Positions 9,975-18,892 of a stretch of DNA of 64,000 nt are shown here, one piece after another. A program made the translations under genes and the position numbers. The stretch is from Sulfuritalea sp. GTDB taxonomy: Bacteria > Pseudomonadota > Gammaproteobacteria > Burkholderiales > Rhodocyclaceae. Location: the NCBI GenBank assembly GCA_030680805.1, contig JAUXUK010000019.1, positions 1 to 64,000 of the forward strand, written 5' to 3'. How positions within the stretch are numbered: the stretch's first letter is position 1; each line of letters opens with the position of its first letter. The notes below the pieces were generated by a model. That model worked only from the letters and a program-made list of their open reading frames with translations. It had not been told where the DNA came from and did not search any database.

Positions 9975-10223
9975 ATGCGAACCACGCTGGAAATCGAGGA
10001 CGATGTTCTGCTTGCGGCCAAGGAACTTGCCCGTCGTGGCGGGACCACTGCCGGGCGGGTAATTTCCGATCTGGTGCGGCAGGCGCTGACGCAGCCGGCG
10101 GCGACGACGGCGAATAGTGCCAGGGAGCCGGCGGCGGTCTATGGTTTTCGCCCGTTTCCATCACGCGGCGCCGTGGTCACCAACGAGCAGGTCGACAAGC
10201 TGCGCGACGAAGAGGGCGCTTGA
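9975..10223 (+). CDS. VapB-like antitoxin
   Basis: An 82-residue protein beginning MRTTLEIEDDVLLAAKELAR, the ribbon-helix-helix pattern of VapB antitoxins that act on PIN toxins. The C-terminal half (FRPFPSRGAVVTNEQVDKLR) is the usual toxin-wrapping tail. AGGA lies 8 bases before the ATG. The stop codon overlaps the toxin start by one base (TGATG), so the two are translationally coupled. It is expected to neutralise the PIN ribonuclease encoded next and to repress their common promoter. Confidence 0.85.
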   Translation: MRTTLEIEDDVLLAAKELARRGGTTAGRVISDLVRQALTQPAATTANSAREPAAVYGFRPFPSRGAVVTNEQVDKLRDEEGA

Positions 10224-10651
10224 TGCGGGCCTTGCTTGACGTCAACGTACTGATCGCCTTGCTCGACAGCGATCATCTGCATCACGCACGCGCCAAGGCG
10301 TGGCTGAAGGAGAACATCAAGGCCGGCTGGGCGTCCTGCCCGCTGACGCAGAACGGCTGCATCCGCATCATGTCGCAGCCCGGCTACCCCAACGCGCTAC
10401 CCGCCGCGGCAGTGGCGGAGCGCCTTGCCGCCGCAACGGCGACAACGCATCACGCCTTCTGGCCGGACGCCGTCAGCATGCTCGATGCCGGGCGCATTAC
10501 GTGGGCCGCCGTACTGGGCTCGCGCCAGGTGACCGACGTTTACCTGCTGGCACTGGCTGTACAGCAGGGCGGGCGGCTGGTCACGCTGGACCGCGCCGTG
10601 CCGCTGAAGGCGGTGCCCGAGGCGAAAGCCAGGCATCTTGCGGTGATTTGA
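10223..10651 (+). CDS. VapC-like PIN-domain toxin ribonuclease
   Basis: A 142-residue PIN domain. The conserved acidic residues are visible: Asp in MRALLDVNVLIALLD, then a central Glu/Asp region, Asp in SRQVTDVYLLALA and Asp in LVTLDRAV. Such toxins cleave RNA in a Mg-dependent way when released from their antitoxin. The ATG at 10223 shares its A with the antitoxin stop; a TTG directly before it in frame is less likely. The TASRxxx-type VapC subfamily is suggested by GSRQVTDVYLLALA. Confidence 0.88.
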   Translation: MRALLDVNVLIALLDSDHLHHARAKAWLKENIKAGWASCPLTQNGCIRIMSQPGYPNALPAAAVAERLAAATATTHHAFWPDAVSMLDAGRITWAAVLGSRQVTDVYLLALAVQQGGRLVTLDRAVPLKAVPEAKARHLAVI

Positions 10652-10721
10652 CCGGGAACTCGAATGCCGGTTTGAGCAGGGTGTAGTCCACCTGCCTGGC
10701 GAACCCCTCATCCGCGAATCC

Positions 10722-11084
10722 TCAAGGCCCCGTGCCGCCTCGGCTGCGGTCCTTGAAGGAACAGGTCGCGGCGTGGATGTGCCCCGGATAATGCTGCTCG
10801 AAGGTGCGGCAGATGTCCGGCTTGAACAGCCACTGCTGATCCGGCGTGGTGAATAGCCGCGCGTCGATGGGCGATACCTGTTCCGCGTACACCTCGAATA
10901 TCTCGACGCCGGGCGGTGCTATCCGGTTCCTGTCCAGATGCTCGATCAGGCCGCAAATCGTGTCGGAGAAGTAGGACTTGTACTCGTCGCTTTCCTCGAA
11001 CATGCGTATTCGGGCCTCGTAGGTGTAGGGCAGACTCTTGTCGTACTTCGACTTCGGACCGAGAACTTTTTCAAGCAGGCTCAT
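10722..11084 (-). CDS. Conserved hypothetical protein, 120 aa
   Basis: The family is not recognised. The protein begins MSLLEKVLGPKSKYDK, is soluble and mixed in charge, has no signal peptide or membrane segment, and has two Cys in the C-terminal half (DICRTFEQHYPGHIHAATC). The ATG at 11084 is set by a strong GGAGGG five bases upstream that forms part of the hairpin element at 11085-11179. It lies downstream of msrB on the same strand, with the element between them. Codon use looks like that of its neighbours, so it is probably a real, native gene. Confidence 0.65.
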   Translation of the reverse strand: MSLLEKVLGPKSKYDKSLPYTYEARIRMFEESDEYKSYFSDTICGLIEHLDRNRIAPPGVEIFEVYAEQVSPIDARLFTTPDQQWLFKPDICRTFEQHYPGHIHAATCSFKDRSRGGTGP

Positions 11085-11179
11085 AATCCCTCCGCAGGGC
11101 CGCCCCAAGGAGGGACGGTAAATAAACATGGAGCGCAGCGAACCATTGTCGCCCCCTTCCTCGGGAAGGGGGATGGGGG
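11085..11179 (-). promoter_or_regulatory. Composite two-hairpin element, copy B (SD-sequestering leader)
   Basis: The element fills the gap between msrB and the 120-aa gene. Hairpin 1 is a perfect CCCCCTTCC / GGAAGGGGG stem at 11152-11172. A GTTCG box follows near 11138-11146. Hairpin 2 at 11087-11115 pairs TCCCTCC with GGAGGGA around a conserved core of TTGGGGCGGCCCTGC. GGAGGG is the ribosome-binding site of the ATG at 11084, so folding would hide it. Related copies lie at 33872-33970 and 58729-58831. Confidence 0.7.
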
Positions 11180-11243
11180 GCAGGCAGCATCAAGTATCTC
11201 CTTGGCAACAATGCTACTCCAGGAGATCGTCTTGGGCGTGCTT

Positions 11244-11744
11244 TCAGGTTCGCAGCGGGGGCAGGGTTTCGGCTTTCGCAATGAAGCGCAGCGCGACGCC
11301 GTTGTTGCAGTAGCGCTTTCCCGTCGGGCGCGGGCCGTCGTTGAAGACATGGCCGTGATGCCCGCCACAGCGCGCACAGTGGTATTCGGTGCGCGGCAGG
11401 ACGAGCTTGAAATCGGTCGAGGTACCGACCACCTCGGGCAGCGGCTGCCAGAAGCTGGGCCAGCCGGTGCCGCTTTCATACTTGTGGGCGCTGTCGAACA
11501 GCGGCTGGTTGCAGGCGGCGCAAATGAAGGTGCCGACACGCTTCTCGGCGTTGAGCGGACTGCTGCCGGGCGGTTCCGTGCCTTCTTCAAAGAGCACGCG
11601 ATAGGCGTCGGCCGGCAGCAGCTTCTTCCATTCCTGCTTGCTCTTTGCCAGTGGAAAGGAGCCGGCGGCTGTGGCCGAGCCGGCGGGCACCGCCGATGCG
11701 GCGATCAATCCGGAAATGCGGTACATCCAGTGGCGACGGTTCAT
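11244..11744 (-). CDS. msrB: Exported peptide-methionine (R)-S-oxide reductase MsrB
   Basis: A 166-residue protein with an N-terminal export signal (about residues 1-27, with an Arg pair, MNRRHW, that could be read by Tat or Sec) and a full MsrB domain. Zinc ligands are CAAC and CARC; GTGWPSF is the substrate loop; the catalytic Cys lies in RYCNNGVALRF. It reduces methionine-R-sulfoxide in proteins, here probably in the cell envelope. GAGGAGGG precedes the ATG at 11744. It is transcribed away from the sigma-factor operon that starts 142 bp away. Confidence 0.93.
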   Translation of the reverse strand: MNRRHWMYRISGLIAASAVPAGSATAAGSFPLAKSKQEWKKLLPADAYRVLFEEGTEPPGSSPLNAEKRVGTFICAACNQPLFDSAHKYESGTGWPSFWQPLPEVVGTSTDFKLVLPRTEYHCARCGGHHGHVFNDGPRPTGKRYCNNGVALRFIAKAETLPPLRT

Positions 11745-11886
11745 CGTGCCCTCCTCGTAACTTTCAATTGATTGACTCCATGCCACTTGGTCTGGCCGGC
11801 CGCGGTATTCCTTACAGGTCGATTGAGTTTGCCGATGCGCAGCATCATGAGTCAAAATGCAGCCATCTGCCTGGCAATCGAGCTTC

Positions 11887-12465
11887 ATGGAACCCGATCT
11901 CCAACAAGAACTGAACGCGCTGCGCCCCGACTTGCTGCGGTTTGCGCGCCTGCAACTGCGCGACGCGGGGGCTGCCGAGGACGCGGTGCAGGAAACCATG
12001 CTGGCGGCGCTGACGGGCAGTCATCGCTTCGAAAGCCGCTCGTCCTACAAGACATGGCTGATCTCGATCCTGCGCAACAAGATCATCGACATCATTCGTG
12101 GTCAGAGCCGCGAAATTGCCGCGACCTCGCTGGCCGACGACGATGCCGGGGACGATCTGCTGATGGAATCCCTGTTCGATCGGCGCGGTCACTGGCAGCC
12201 CGAGGCGAAGCCCGGGCGCTGGGCCGATCCGGAGGCCTCTTTCGAGCAGCAACAGTTCTGGCGAGTATTCGAGGCCTGCCTCGATCACCTGCCTGCAAAG
12301 ACTGCCCGCGTCTTCATGATGCGCGAGATCCTCGGCCTCGAGACAGGCGAGATCTGTAAGGAAACCGGCATCAGTTCGTCCAATTGCTGGGTGGTGCTGC
12401 ATCGTGCCAGAACAGGCCTGCGCATCTGTCTTGAAACCAAATGGTTCGCCGGAGCGGGAAGCTGA
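11887..12465 (+). CDS. ECF-type RNA polymerase sigma factor
   Basis: A 192-residue sigma-70 family protein with region 2 (RFARLQLRDAGAAEDAVQET ..., ending at SYKTWLISILRNKIIDIIR) and region 4 (LPAKTARVFMMREILGLETG then EICKETGISSSNCWVVLHRAR). The SSSNCWVVLHRAR helix is typical of the ECF group that pairs with short zinc-finger anti-sigma proteins, and such a gene follows one base later. The ATG at 11887 has only a weak Shine-Dalgarno. It heads a run of seven tightly spaced genes ending with glpB, which suggests that it controls, or is expressed with, the glycerol-3-phosphate oxidation genes. Confidence 0.92.
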   Translation: MEPDLQQELNALRPDLLRFARLQLRDAGAAEDAVQETMLAALTGSHRFESRSSYKTWLISILRNKIIDIIRGQSREIAATSLADDDAGDDLLMESLFDRRGHWQPEAKPGRWADPEASFEQQQFWRVFEACLDHLPAKTARVFMMREILGLETGEICKETGISSSNCWVVLHRARTGLRICLETKWFAGAGS

Positions 12466-12466
12466 C

Positions 12467-12649
12467 ATGTTGAGCTGCAAGCAAGCCACCGAACTGATGT
12501 CGCAGGAACAGGATCGCCCGCTCAGGCTCGGCGAACGCATCGGCCTGCGCCTGCACGCCTGGATTTGTTCCAGTTGTGCCAACTATCGGCGCCAGATGGA
12601 TGTGCTGCGCTCCGCCTGCCGGCGTTTCGGCGGCGGCGGTACGCCGTGA
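12467..12649 (+). CDS. Small zinc-finger anti-sigma factor (ZAS-like)
   Basis: A 60-residue protein starting MLSCKQATELMSQEQDRPL. It contains HAWICSSC, the H-x3-C-x2-C zinc motif of ZAS/zf-HC2 anti-sigma proteins, with a further Cys at position 4. The family binds the cognate ECF sigma factor and may release it on redox change. It follows the sigma gene by one base and overlaps the next gene by four, so translation is coupled. There is no transmembrane segment, so it would be a cytoplasmic regulator. Confidence 0.85.
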   Translation: MLSCKQATELMSQEQDRPLRLGERIGLRLHAWICSSCANYRRQMDVLRSACRRFGGGGTP

Positions 12650-12870
12650 GTGCCGCCGTAGCGCCAGCGCCGACCAACGTATGCCCGCAATGCGGCGCGC
12701 AGTTTCGTTGTGGCATGGAAGGCGGCGACCAGGAGTGCTGGTGCGCGAGCCTGCCGCCTTTGCTGCCGGTCCCGGTAAAGACGGAGCCCGCTTCGGGCGG
12801 GAGTGAGAGTTGTCTATGCCTGGCCTGCCTGCAAGAGAGACTGGTCGCGTCAGGAAAGCCGGGGGGATGA
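12646..12870 (+). CDS. Cysteine-rich CWC family protein
   Basis: A 74-residue protein starting at the GTG that overlaps the anti-sigma stop by four bases. It has the pattern CPQCGAQFRCGM ... CWCASLP ... CLCLACL, which defines the Cys_rich_CWC family; its function is unknown and metal binding is likely. Its stop overlaps the ATG of the HAD gene by four bases (ATGA). The gene was found by reading the frame from the GTG; a later in-frame ATG is much too internal. Confidence 0.8.
   Translation: MSAAVAPAPTNVCPQCGAQFRCGMEGGDQECWCASLPPLLPVPVKTEPASGGSESCLCLACLQERLVASGKPGG
12655..12675 (-). repeat. Degenerate copy of the VGAG-type repeat
   Basis: GCCGTAGCGCCAGCGCCGAC on the plus strand matches the reverse complement of the repeat family but lacks the flanking TT. 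It lies in the first codons of the CWC gene and is read there as AVAPAPT. It may be a chance match. Confidence 0.3.
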
Positions 12871-13703
12871 GCGCAAGGACCAGGATGCAGCCGCTGGCCG
12901 AGTTTTCGCTTCAGGCGCGATCGCGGATTGTCGGGGTGCTGGCGGACATCGACGACACGATTACCAGCGAAGGGCGCCTGACAGCGGCCGCCTATGCCGC
13001 GCTGGAGCGTCTGCACGCGGCCGGCATCAAGGTGATTCCGGTCACCGGACGGCCCGCCGGCTGGTGCGACCACATCGCGCGCATGTGGCCGGTGGATGCC
13101 GTGGTCGGCGAGAACGGCGCCTTCTGGATGCGCTACGACGGCGACTCAAGAAGGCTCAGGACGGTCTTCGTCGGCCATCCGCCGCCGGATCGACTATCGC
13201 GGATCGATGCACTTGCCGCCGAAATTCTCGCTGCGGTGCCCGGCTGCGCGCTGGCTTCCGACCAGTTCTGCCGCGTCGCCGATCTGGCGATCGATTTTTG
13301 CGAGGACGTCACGCCCTTGCCGCCCACCGCCGTCGATGCCATCGTAAGCCGCATGGAAGCGGCCGGAATGAGCGCAAAAGTGAGTTCGATTCACGTCAAT
13401 GGCTGGTTCGGCGACTACGACAAACTGAGCACGACGCGGCGCATGCTGGCCGAGGAGTTCGGCATTGCACTGGAGAACGCGACCGAGTGCGAGCGCTGGA
13501 TCTTCGTCGGCGATTCGCCCAACGATGTGCCGATGTTCGGCTTCTTTCCCAATTCGGTCGGTGTCGCCAACGTGCTCGATTTCGCCGACCGTTTGACGGC
13601 CAAGCCGGCGTGGATCACTGGCGCTCGCTCCGGGGCGGGCTTTGTCGAACTCGCCGAGGCGCTGCTGGCGGCGCGGCATGCCGGGGATGCGCGTCTGGAA
13701 TGA
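12867..13703 (+). CDS. HAD-superfamily phosphatase (HAD-IIB, sucrose-/mannosyl-3-phosphoglycerate phosphatase-like)
   Basis: A 278-residue hydrolase. Motif I is LADIDDTIT, motif II is PVTGRPAGW, and motif IV is FVGDSPNDVPMF. The cap region after VVGENGAFW matches the HAD-IIB group that includes sucrose-phosphatase-like and mannosyl-3-phosphoglycerate phosphatase-like enzymes. It dephosphorylates a small phosphate ester. Its place directly before the GlpC/A/B genes hints at a sugar- or glycerol-phosphate substrate, which is an inference. The start at 12867 overlaps the CWC stop (ATGA) and follows GGGGGG; an in-frame ATG lies further upstream inside the CWC gene. Confidence 0.85.
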   Translation: MSARTRMQPLAEFSLQARSRIVGVLADIDDTITSEGRLTAAAYAALERLHAAGIKVIPVTGRPAGWCDHIARMWPVDAVVGENGAFWMRYDGDSRRLRTVFVGHPPPDRLSRIDALAAEILAAVPGCALASDQFCRVADLAIDFCEDVTPLPPTAVDAIVSRMEAAGMSAKVSSIHVNGWFGDYDKLSTTRRMLAEEFGIALENATECERWIFVGDSPNDVPMFGFFPNSVGVANVLDFADRLTAKPAWITGARSGAGFVELAEALLAARHAGDARLE

Positions 13704-13707
13704 ACCC

Positions 13708-14979
13708 ATGACGGAATCCGCGGTGGCAAGCATCAACTTCAAGGAAGCGGCGCTCAAGCTGTTGCCCGAGGGCGCCAATTTCGAGGCCTGCCTGACCTGC
13801 GGGCTCTGTTCCTCGGGTTGCCCGGCGTCAGGGATCGAGAACATGGACCCGCGCAAGTTCATCCGCATGGCCATGCTGGGCATGGATGAGGAACTCTCCT
13901 CCACGCCCTGGATCTGGTGCTGCACGCTGTGCAAGCGCTGCCAGTATGTTTGCCCGATGAGCATCGACGTCGCGCAACTGGTTTACCTCGCCCGCGGCAA
14001 CTGGCCCGAAGACAAGAAGCCGTCCGGCATCGTGCGCTCCTGCCAGCTCACCCGGTCCAGCGATTCGACCAGCGCCATGGGCATGCCGCCCGCCGACTTT
14101 GTCGCCGTGGTCGAGGAGGTGCTGGAGGAAGTCCGCGCCACGCAGCCGGGTTTCAGTCGCTTGCAGGCGCCGATCGACAGACAGGGCGCGCACTTCTTCG
14201 TCAACCAGAATTCCCGCGAGCCGATGAACGAGCCGGAGGAAATGGTACCGCTGTGGAAGATTTTCGACGTCGTCGGCGCCGACTGGACCTATGCCTCGAA
14301 GGGCTGGGCGGCGGAGAATTTCTGCATGTTCTCGGGCAATGAGGACGCGTGGCGCGAGGTGATCCAGAAGCGGGTCGATGCGGTCAATGAACTCGGCTGT
14401 GAGGTATGGCTGAATACCGAGTGCGGCCACAGCTACTACTCGATGTGGCACGGCATCGAGCGCTTCGGCCTGCAGGCCAACTTCCGCCTCGAAAGCATCG
14501 TTACTTACTACGCCCAATGGATCCGCGAAGGCAAGCTGCCGGTCGATTCGCGCTGGAACACCAACGGCATCAAATTCACCGTGCAGGACCCCTGCATGAT
14601 CGTGCGCAAGGCTTACGGCGACGCCATCGCCGAGGACATGCGCTTCGTCGTCAGGACCCTCGTCGGCGAGGAGAACTTCGTCGACATGCAGCCCAACCGC
14701 AGCGCCAACTATTGTTGCGGTGGCGGCGGCGGCTTCCTGCAGGCCGGCATGACGGACCATCGGCGCGCCTACGGCAAGCGCAAGTTCGACCAGATCGCCG
14801 CCACGGGCGCCGCCTACGTCCTCACGCCCTGCCACAACTGCCATTCGCAGATGCACGACATCGGACACTTCTACGGCGGGCACTATGGGGTCGTGCATTT
14901 GTGGACGCTGATCTGCCTCTCGCTGGGGATACTCGGCAAGAACGAGCGCATCTACCTGGGCCCGGACCTTCGCGGCTGA
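13708..14979 (+). CDS. GlpC/HdrD-like iron-sulfur protein
   Basis: A 423-residue protein with two [4Fe-4S] clusters near the N-terminus (CLTCGLCSSGCP and CTLCKRCQYVCP) and one CCG-type cluster motif towards the C-terminus (NYCCGGGGGF with TPCHNCHSQM). This is the architecture of heterodisulfide-reductase-related proteins, which include GlpC, the subunit passing electrons from glycerol-3-phosphate dehydrogenase to quinone. The genes that follow encode GlpA- and GlpB-like subunits at 3 and -4 bases spacing, which supports the GlpC role. The N-terminal half differs from E. coli GlpC, so the gene symbol is not assigned. Confidence 0.82.
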   Translation: MTESAVASINFKEAALKLLPEGANFEACLTCGLCSSGCPASGIENMDPRKFIRMAMLGMDEELSSTPWIWCCTLCKRCQYVCPMSIDVAQLVYLARGNWPEDKKPSGIVRSCQLTRSSDSTSAMGMPPADFVAVVEEVLEEVRATQPGFSRLQAPIDRQGAHFFVNQNSREPMNEPEEMVPLWKIFDVVGADWTYASKGWAAENFCMFSGNEDAWREVIQKRVDAVNELGCEVWLNTECGHSYYSMWHGIERFGLQANFRLESIVTYYAQWIREGKLPVDSRWNTNGIKFTVQDPCMIVRKAYGDAIAEDMRFVVRTLVGEENFVDMQPNRSANYCCGGGGGFLQAGMTDHRRAYGKRKFDQIAATGAAYVLTPCHNCHSQMHDIGHFYGGHYGVVHLWTLICLSLGILGKNERIYLGPDLRG

Positions 14980-14982
14980 ATC

Positions 14983-16566
14983 ATGTCCTCCGACGCAACG
15001 ATCCTCGAAACCGAAGTCCTCATCATCGGCGGCGGCGTGACCGGCACCGGGGTCATGCGCGACCTCGCGCTGCGCGGCATCCACAGCGTGCTGATCGACA
15101 AGAGCGACCTGTGCGCCGGCGCGTCCGGCGGCAACCACGGCCTGCTGCACTCGGGCGGCCGTTATGTCTCGACCGATCCCGGCGCGGCGATGGAATGCCG
15201 CCAGGAAAACGCGCTGCTGAAGCGGCTTGCGCCGCAGTGCATCGAGACCGCCGGCGGACTGTTCGTCGCGGTCGAGGGAGATGATCCGGCGTTTGCCGAG
15301 AAGTTTCCGGCGCTGTGCCGGAATGCCGGGATCGACTGCGAGGAACTGAGCCCCGGCGAGGCCCGGAGGCTGGAGCCCGTGCTTTCGGAAAAGGTGTTCA
15401 AGGCCTTTCGGGTGCCCGATGCCACCATCGACCCGTTTCACCTGGCGATGCTGAACGTCGATCACGCCCGCCTGATCAACGGCAGCGTCTATCGCCCGCA
15501 TACCGAAGTCCTGCACTTCGAGATGGCGGACGGAGAAATCCGCGCGGCCATCTGCCACGACCATCTGCACAACCGTCCGCTCACCATCCGCGCCAGGCAG
15601 TTCGTGAACGCCGGTGGTGCGTGGGCCATGAACATCGCGCGGCTGGCGGCGTGCGCCGACGTGCACCTGCTCTACGCCAAGGGAACCATCCTGGTCAGCA
15701 ATGACCGCCTGGCGCACCACGTCATCAACCGGCTGCGGCCGCCCGGCGACGGCGACATCCTGGTACCGGGCGGAACGGTTTCCCTGCTCGGCACCACCTC
15801 CATCCGCGTCGACGAACTCGAAAACCTCGGCCCCACCGTGGAGGAAGTCGATCGCAACATCCGCGAGGGGGTCGCGATGATTCCGGCGCTGGCCGGCGCC
15901 CGCTACATCCGGGCCTTTTCCCGGGTGCGGCCGCTGCTGCAGGCCGCCGGAAATGCCGGCGACCGCGCCGCATCGCGCGGCTTTGCGCTGCTCGACCATG
16001 CATCGCAAGGCCTCGGCAACTTCTGCACCATCACCGGCGGCAAGCTCACTACCTTCCGCCTGATGGCGGAAAAAGCGTCAGACCTCGTCGCCCGCCGGCT
16101 CGGCAACGACCACGCCTGCGCGACGACCACCGTGCCGCTGCCCGATGACGAAGCCTGCAGCTGGACCGAGCCCGCCACCGCGCTGAAGCACTGGCATCGC
16201 GACCGGGATGCCGACGACATGATTCTCTGCGAATGCGAAATGGTGCCGCAATCGGCGATCGAACAGATCTTCGCCGGCTCGCCGGGCGCCGAGCAGGAAC
16301 GGACCATCGAAGCCGTGGCCCTGCGTTCCCGTGCGGGGAAGGGCCCCTGCCAGGGATCGTTCTGCGGCATCCGCATCGGCTCGTATCTTTACGACCAGGG
16401 CCATTACCGGGATGCCACCGGCCTTGCGCACTTGCGCGACTTTTTCGACGAACGCTTCAAGGGCCAGCGCTGCGTCATCTGGGGCCAGCAGGCGGCGCAG
16501 ATGGAACTGGCGGAAGCCCTGCACTGCGGGCTGCTCGGCCTCGACACGCTGGAGGGCGACCAGTGA
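14983..16566 (+). CDS. glpA: Glycerol-3-phosphate dehydrogenase, large FAD subunit (GlpA-like)
   Basis: A 527-residue flavoprotein. The FAD-binding fold starts VLIIGGGVTGTGVMRDLALRG, and GNHGLLHSGGRY and ITGGKLTTFRLMAE are typical of the DAO/GlpA/GlpD family. The C-terminal BFD-like [2Fe-2S] region with CECE and GPCQGSFCG distinguishes GlpA from the aerobic GlpD. It oxidises sn-glycerol-3-phosphate to dihydroxyacetone phosphate as part of a GlpABC complex. It lies 3 bases after the GlpC-like gene and overlaps glpB by four bases. Confidence 0.92.
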   Translation: MSSDATILETEVLIIGGGVTGTGVMRDLALRGIHSVLIDKSDLCAGASGGNHGLLHSGGRYVSTDPGAAMECRQENALLKRLAPQCIETAGGLFVAVEGDDPAFAEKFPALCRNAGIDCEELSPGEARRLEPVLSEKVFKAFRVPDATIDPFHLAMLNVDHARLINGSVYRPHTEVLHFEMADGEIRAAICHDHLHNRPLTIRARQFVNAGGAWAMNIARLAACADVHLLYAKGTILVSNDRLAHHVINRLRPPGDGDILVPGGTVSLLGTTSIRVDELENLGPTVEEVDRNIREGVAMIPALAGARYIRAFSRVRPLLQAAGNAGDRAASRGFALLDHASQGLGNFCTITGGKLTTFRLMAEKASDLVARRLGNDHACATTTVPLPDDEACSWTEPATALKHWHRDRDADDMILCECEMVPQSAIEQIFAGSPGAEQERTIEAVALRSRAGKGPCQGSFCGIRIGSYLYDQGHYRDATGLAHLRDFFDERFKGQRCVIWGQQAAQMELAEALHCGLLGLDTLEGDQ

Positions 16567-17849
16567 GCGGCGAGCCGCGACATTTCACGACGCAACTGGC
16601 GGTAATCGGCTCGGGGATCGCCGGCTTTGCCTCGTCGATATTTGCGCTGAACCGCAAGATCGCCACCGCGCAAGTCGGCAATACCGGAGCGGTGGCCTAC
16701 ACCACGGGTTACCTGGACTTGATCGGCAAGCTCGGTGGTGCGGCAAGCGTCGTCACCGATCCCTGGCAAGCCCTGGAAAGCCTGCGCGAAACGGAGCCGA
16801 AACATCCGCTCTGCCGCGTAGCCCCCGACGATATTCAACGGGCATTCACCGAATTCACGGACTTTCTCGGCGCCTGCGGGCTGGCCTACAGTGCGCCGGG
16901 GGCCGGCAATATCACGGCCCTGACCCCTGTCGGCACACTGAAGCAGACGCTCTGCGTGCCGGCCACCATGGCGGCCGGGCCGCGTGCCCTGGCCGCCCAC
17001 GCGCCCTGCGTGATCGTCGATTTCCGGGGCCTGAAGGGATTCAGCGGGGCCGAGGTGGTGGCCAATCTGCGCGACCGCTGGCCGCAACTCACGACGCAAC
17101 GCATTGCCTTTCCCGGCATGGAGCGCGGCGAGCTCTATCCCGAAGTCATGGCCCGGGCGCTGGAGGTTCCGGCCACCCGCGAAAAGCTGGCCGAGGCCTT
17201 GCGCGGCGTTGCCGGATCGGCCGAGGTCATCGGCCTCCCGGCGATCCTCGGCATGCACCGCCCGGACCATGTGCTGGCCGAACTGGAGCGACTGACGGGC
17301 CGCAAGATTTTTGAAATTCCGACCATGCCGCCGTCCGTGCCGGGCATTCGCCTGCGCGAGTTGTTCCAGCAGGTCTTGCCGCAACGGGGAGTGACCCTGA
17401 TTCCGCAGCAAAGAGTCACCGCGCTGAGCTTCGCCGACGATGGCGCGACCCTCGCCCTGCACGACAGCTATGGCCCGATCCGCGTGCATGCGCAAGCGGT
17501 CATCCTGGCCACCGGCCGTTTCCTCAGCGGTGGTCTCGAAGCGCATCCGGAGGGCATCCGCGAGCATTTGCTGGACCTGCCGGTCACGCAGCCGACGGAC
17601 AGGTCCGACTGGTACCGCGAACGCTACACCGACCCGCGCGGCCACGCTATCCATCGTGCCGGCATCGAAGTCGATGATTCTTTCCGGCCCTTGACCCGCG
17701 ACGGTCGTCGCCACCACGAACGCCTGTTTGCCGCCGGGGTCATTCTTGCCCACCAGGACTGGATACGCGGCCGCAGTGGCGCGGGCATCGCCATCGCCAC
17801 GGCTTTCAAGGCGGTGACCGAAGCAGAGCGCTTTCTGTCAGGCTGCTGA
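16563..17849 (+). CDS. glpB: Glycerol-3-phosphate dehydrogenase subunit B (GlpB-like)
   Basis: A 428-residue flavoprotein starting at the GTG that overlaps the glpA stop (GTGA). AVIGSGIAGFASSIFALN is the dinucleotide-binding loop, AVILATGRFLSGGLE is a central conserved stretch, and AGVILAHQDWIRGRSGAGIA is the family's C-terminal signature. GlpB is the FMN/FAD subunit of the anaerobic-type dehydrogenase. The gene order here, C-A-B, differs from the E. coli order A-B-C. Its stop faces that of ugpC with 22 bases between. Confidence 0.88.
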   Translation: MSGEPRHFTTQLAVIGSGIAGFASSIFALNRKIATAQVGNTGAVAYTTGYLDLIGKLGGAASVVTDPWQALESLRETEPKHPLCRVAPDDIQRAFTEFTDFLGACGLAYSAPGAGNITALTPVGTLKQTLCVPATMAAGPRALAAHAPCVIVDFRGLKGFSGAEVVANLRDRWPQLTTQRIAFPGMERGELYPEVMARALEVPATREKLAEALRGVAGSAEVIGLPAILGMHRPDHVLAELERLTGRKIFEIPTMPPSVPGIRLRELFQQVLPQRGVTLIPQQRVTALSFADDGATLALHDSYGPIRVHAQAVILATGRFLSGGLEAHPEGIREHLLDLPVTQPTDRSDWYRERYTDPRGHAIHRAGIEVDDSFRPLTRDGRRHHERLFAAGVILAHQDWIRGRSGAGIAIATAFKAVTEAERFLSGC

Positions 17850-17871
17850 TTTCAGGCAAGGCGCCGGCAAC

Positions 17872-18882
<1,011 letters not shown>

Positions 18883-18892
18883 TATCGTTTGC

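Noticed and set aside
14268-14290. GTCGGCGCCGAC in the GlpC-like gene as a repeat copy
   Set aside because: It lacks the flanking AAGTC and ACACGGC parts of the repeat and is a short palindrome expected in GC-rich DNA.
13828-16008. 726-codon minus-strand frame opposite the GlpC/GlpA genes
   Set aside because: It mirrors the codon structure of the plus-strand genes, which have cluster and FAD motifs. No domain is visible in the antisense frame.
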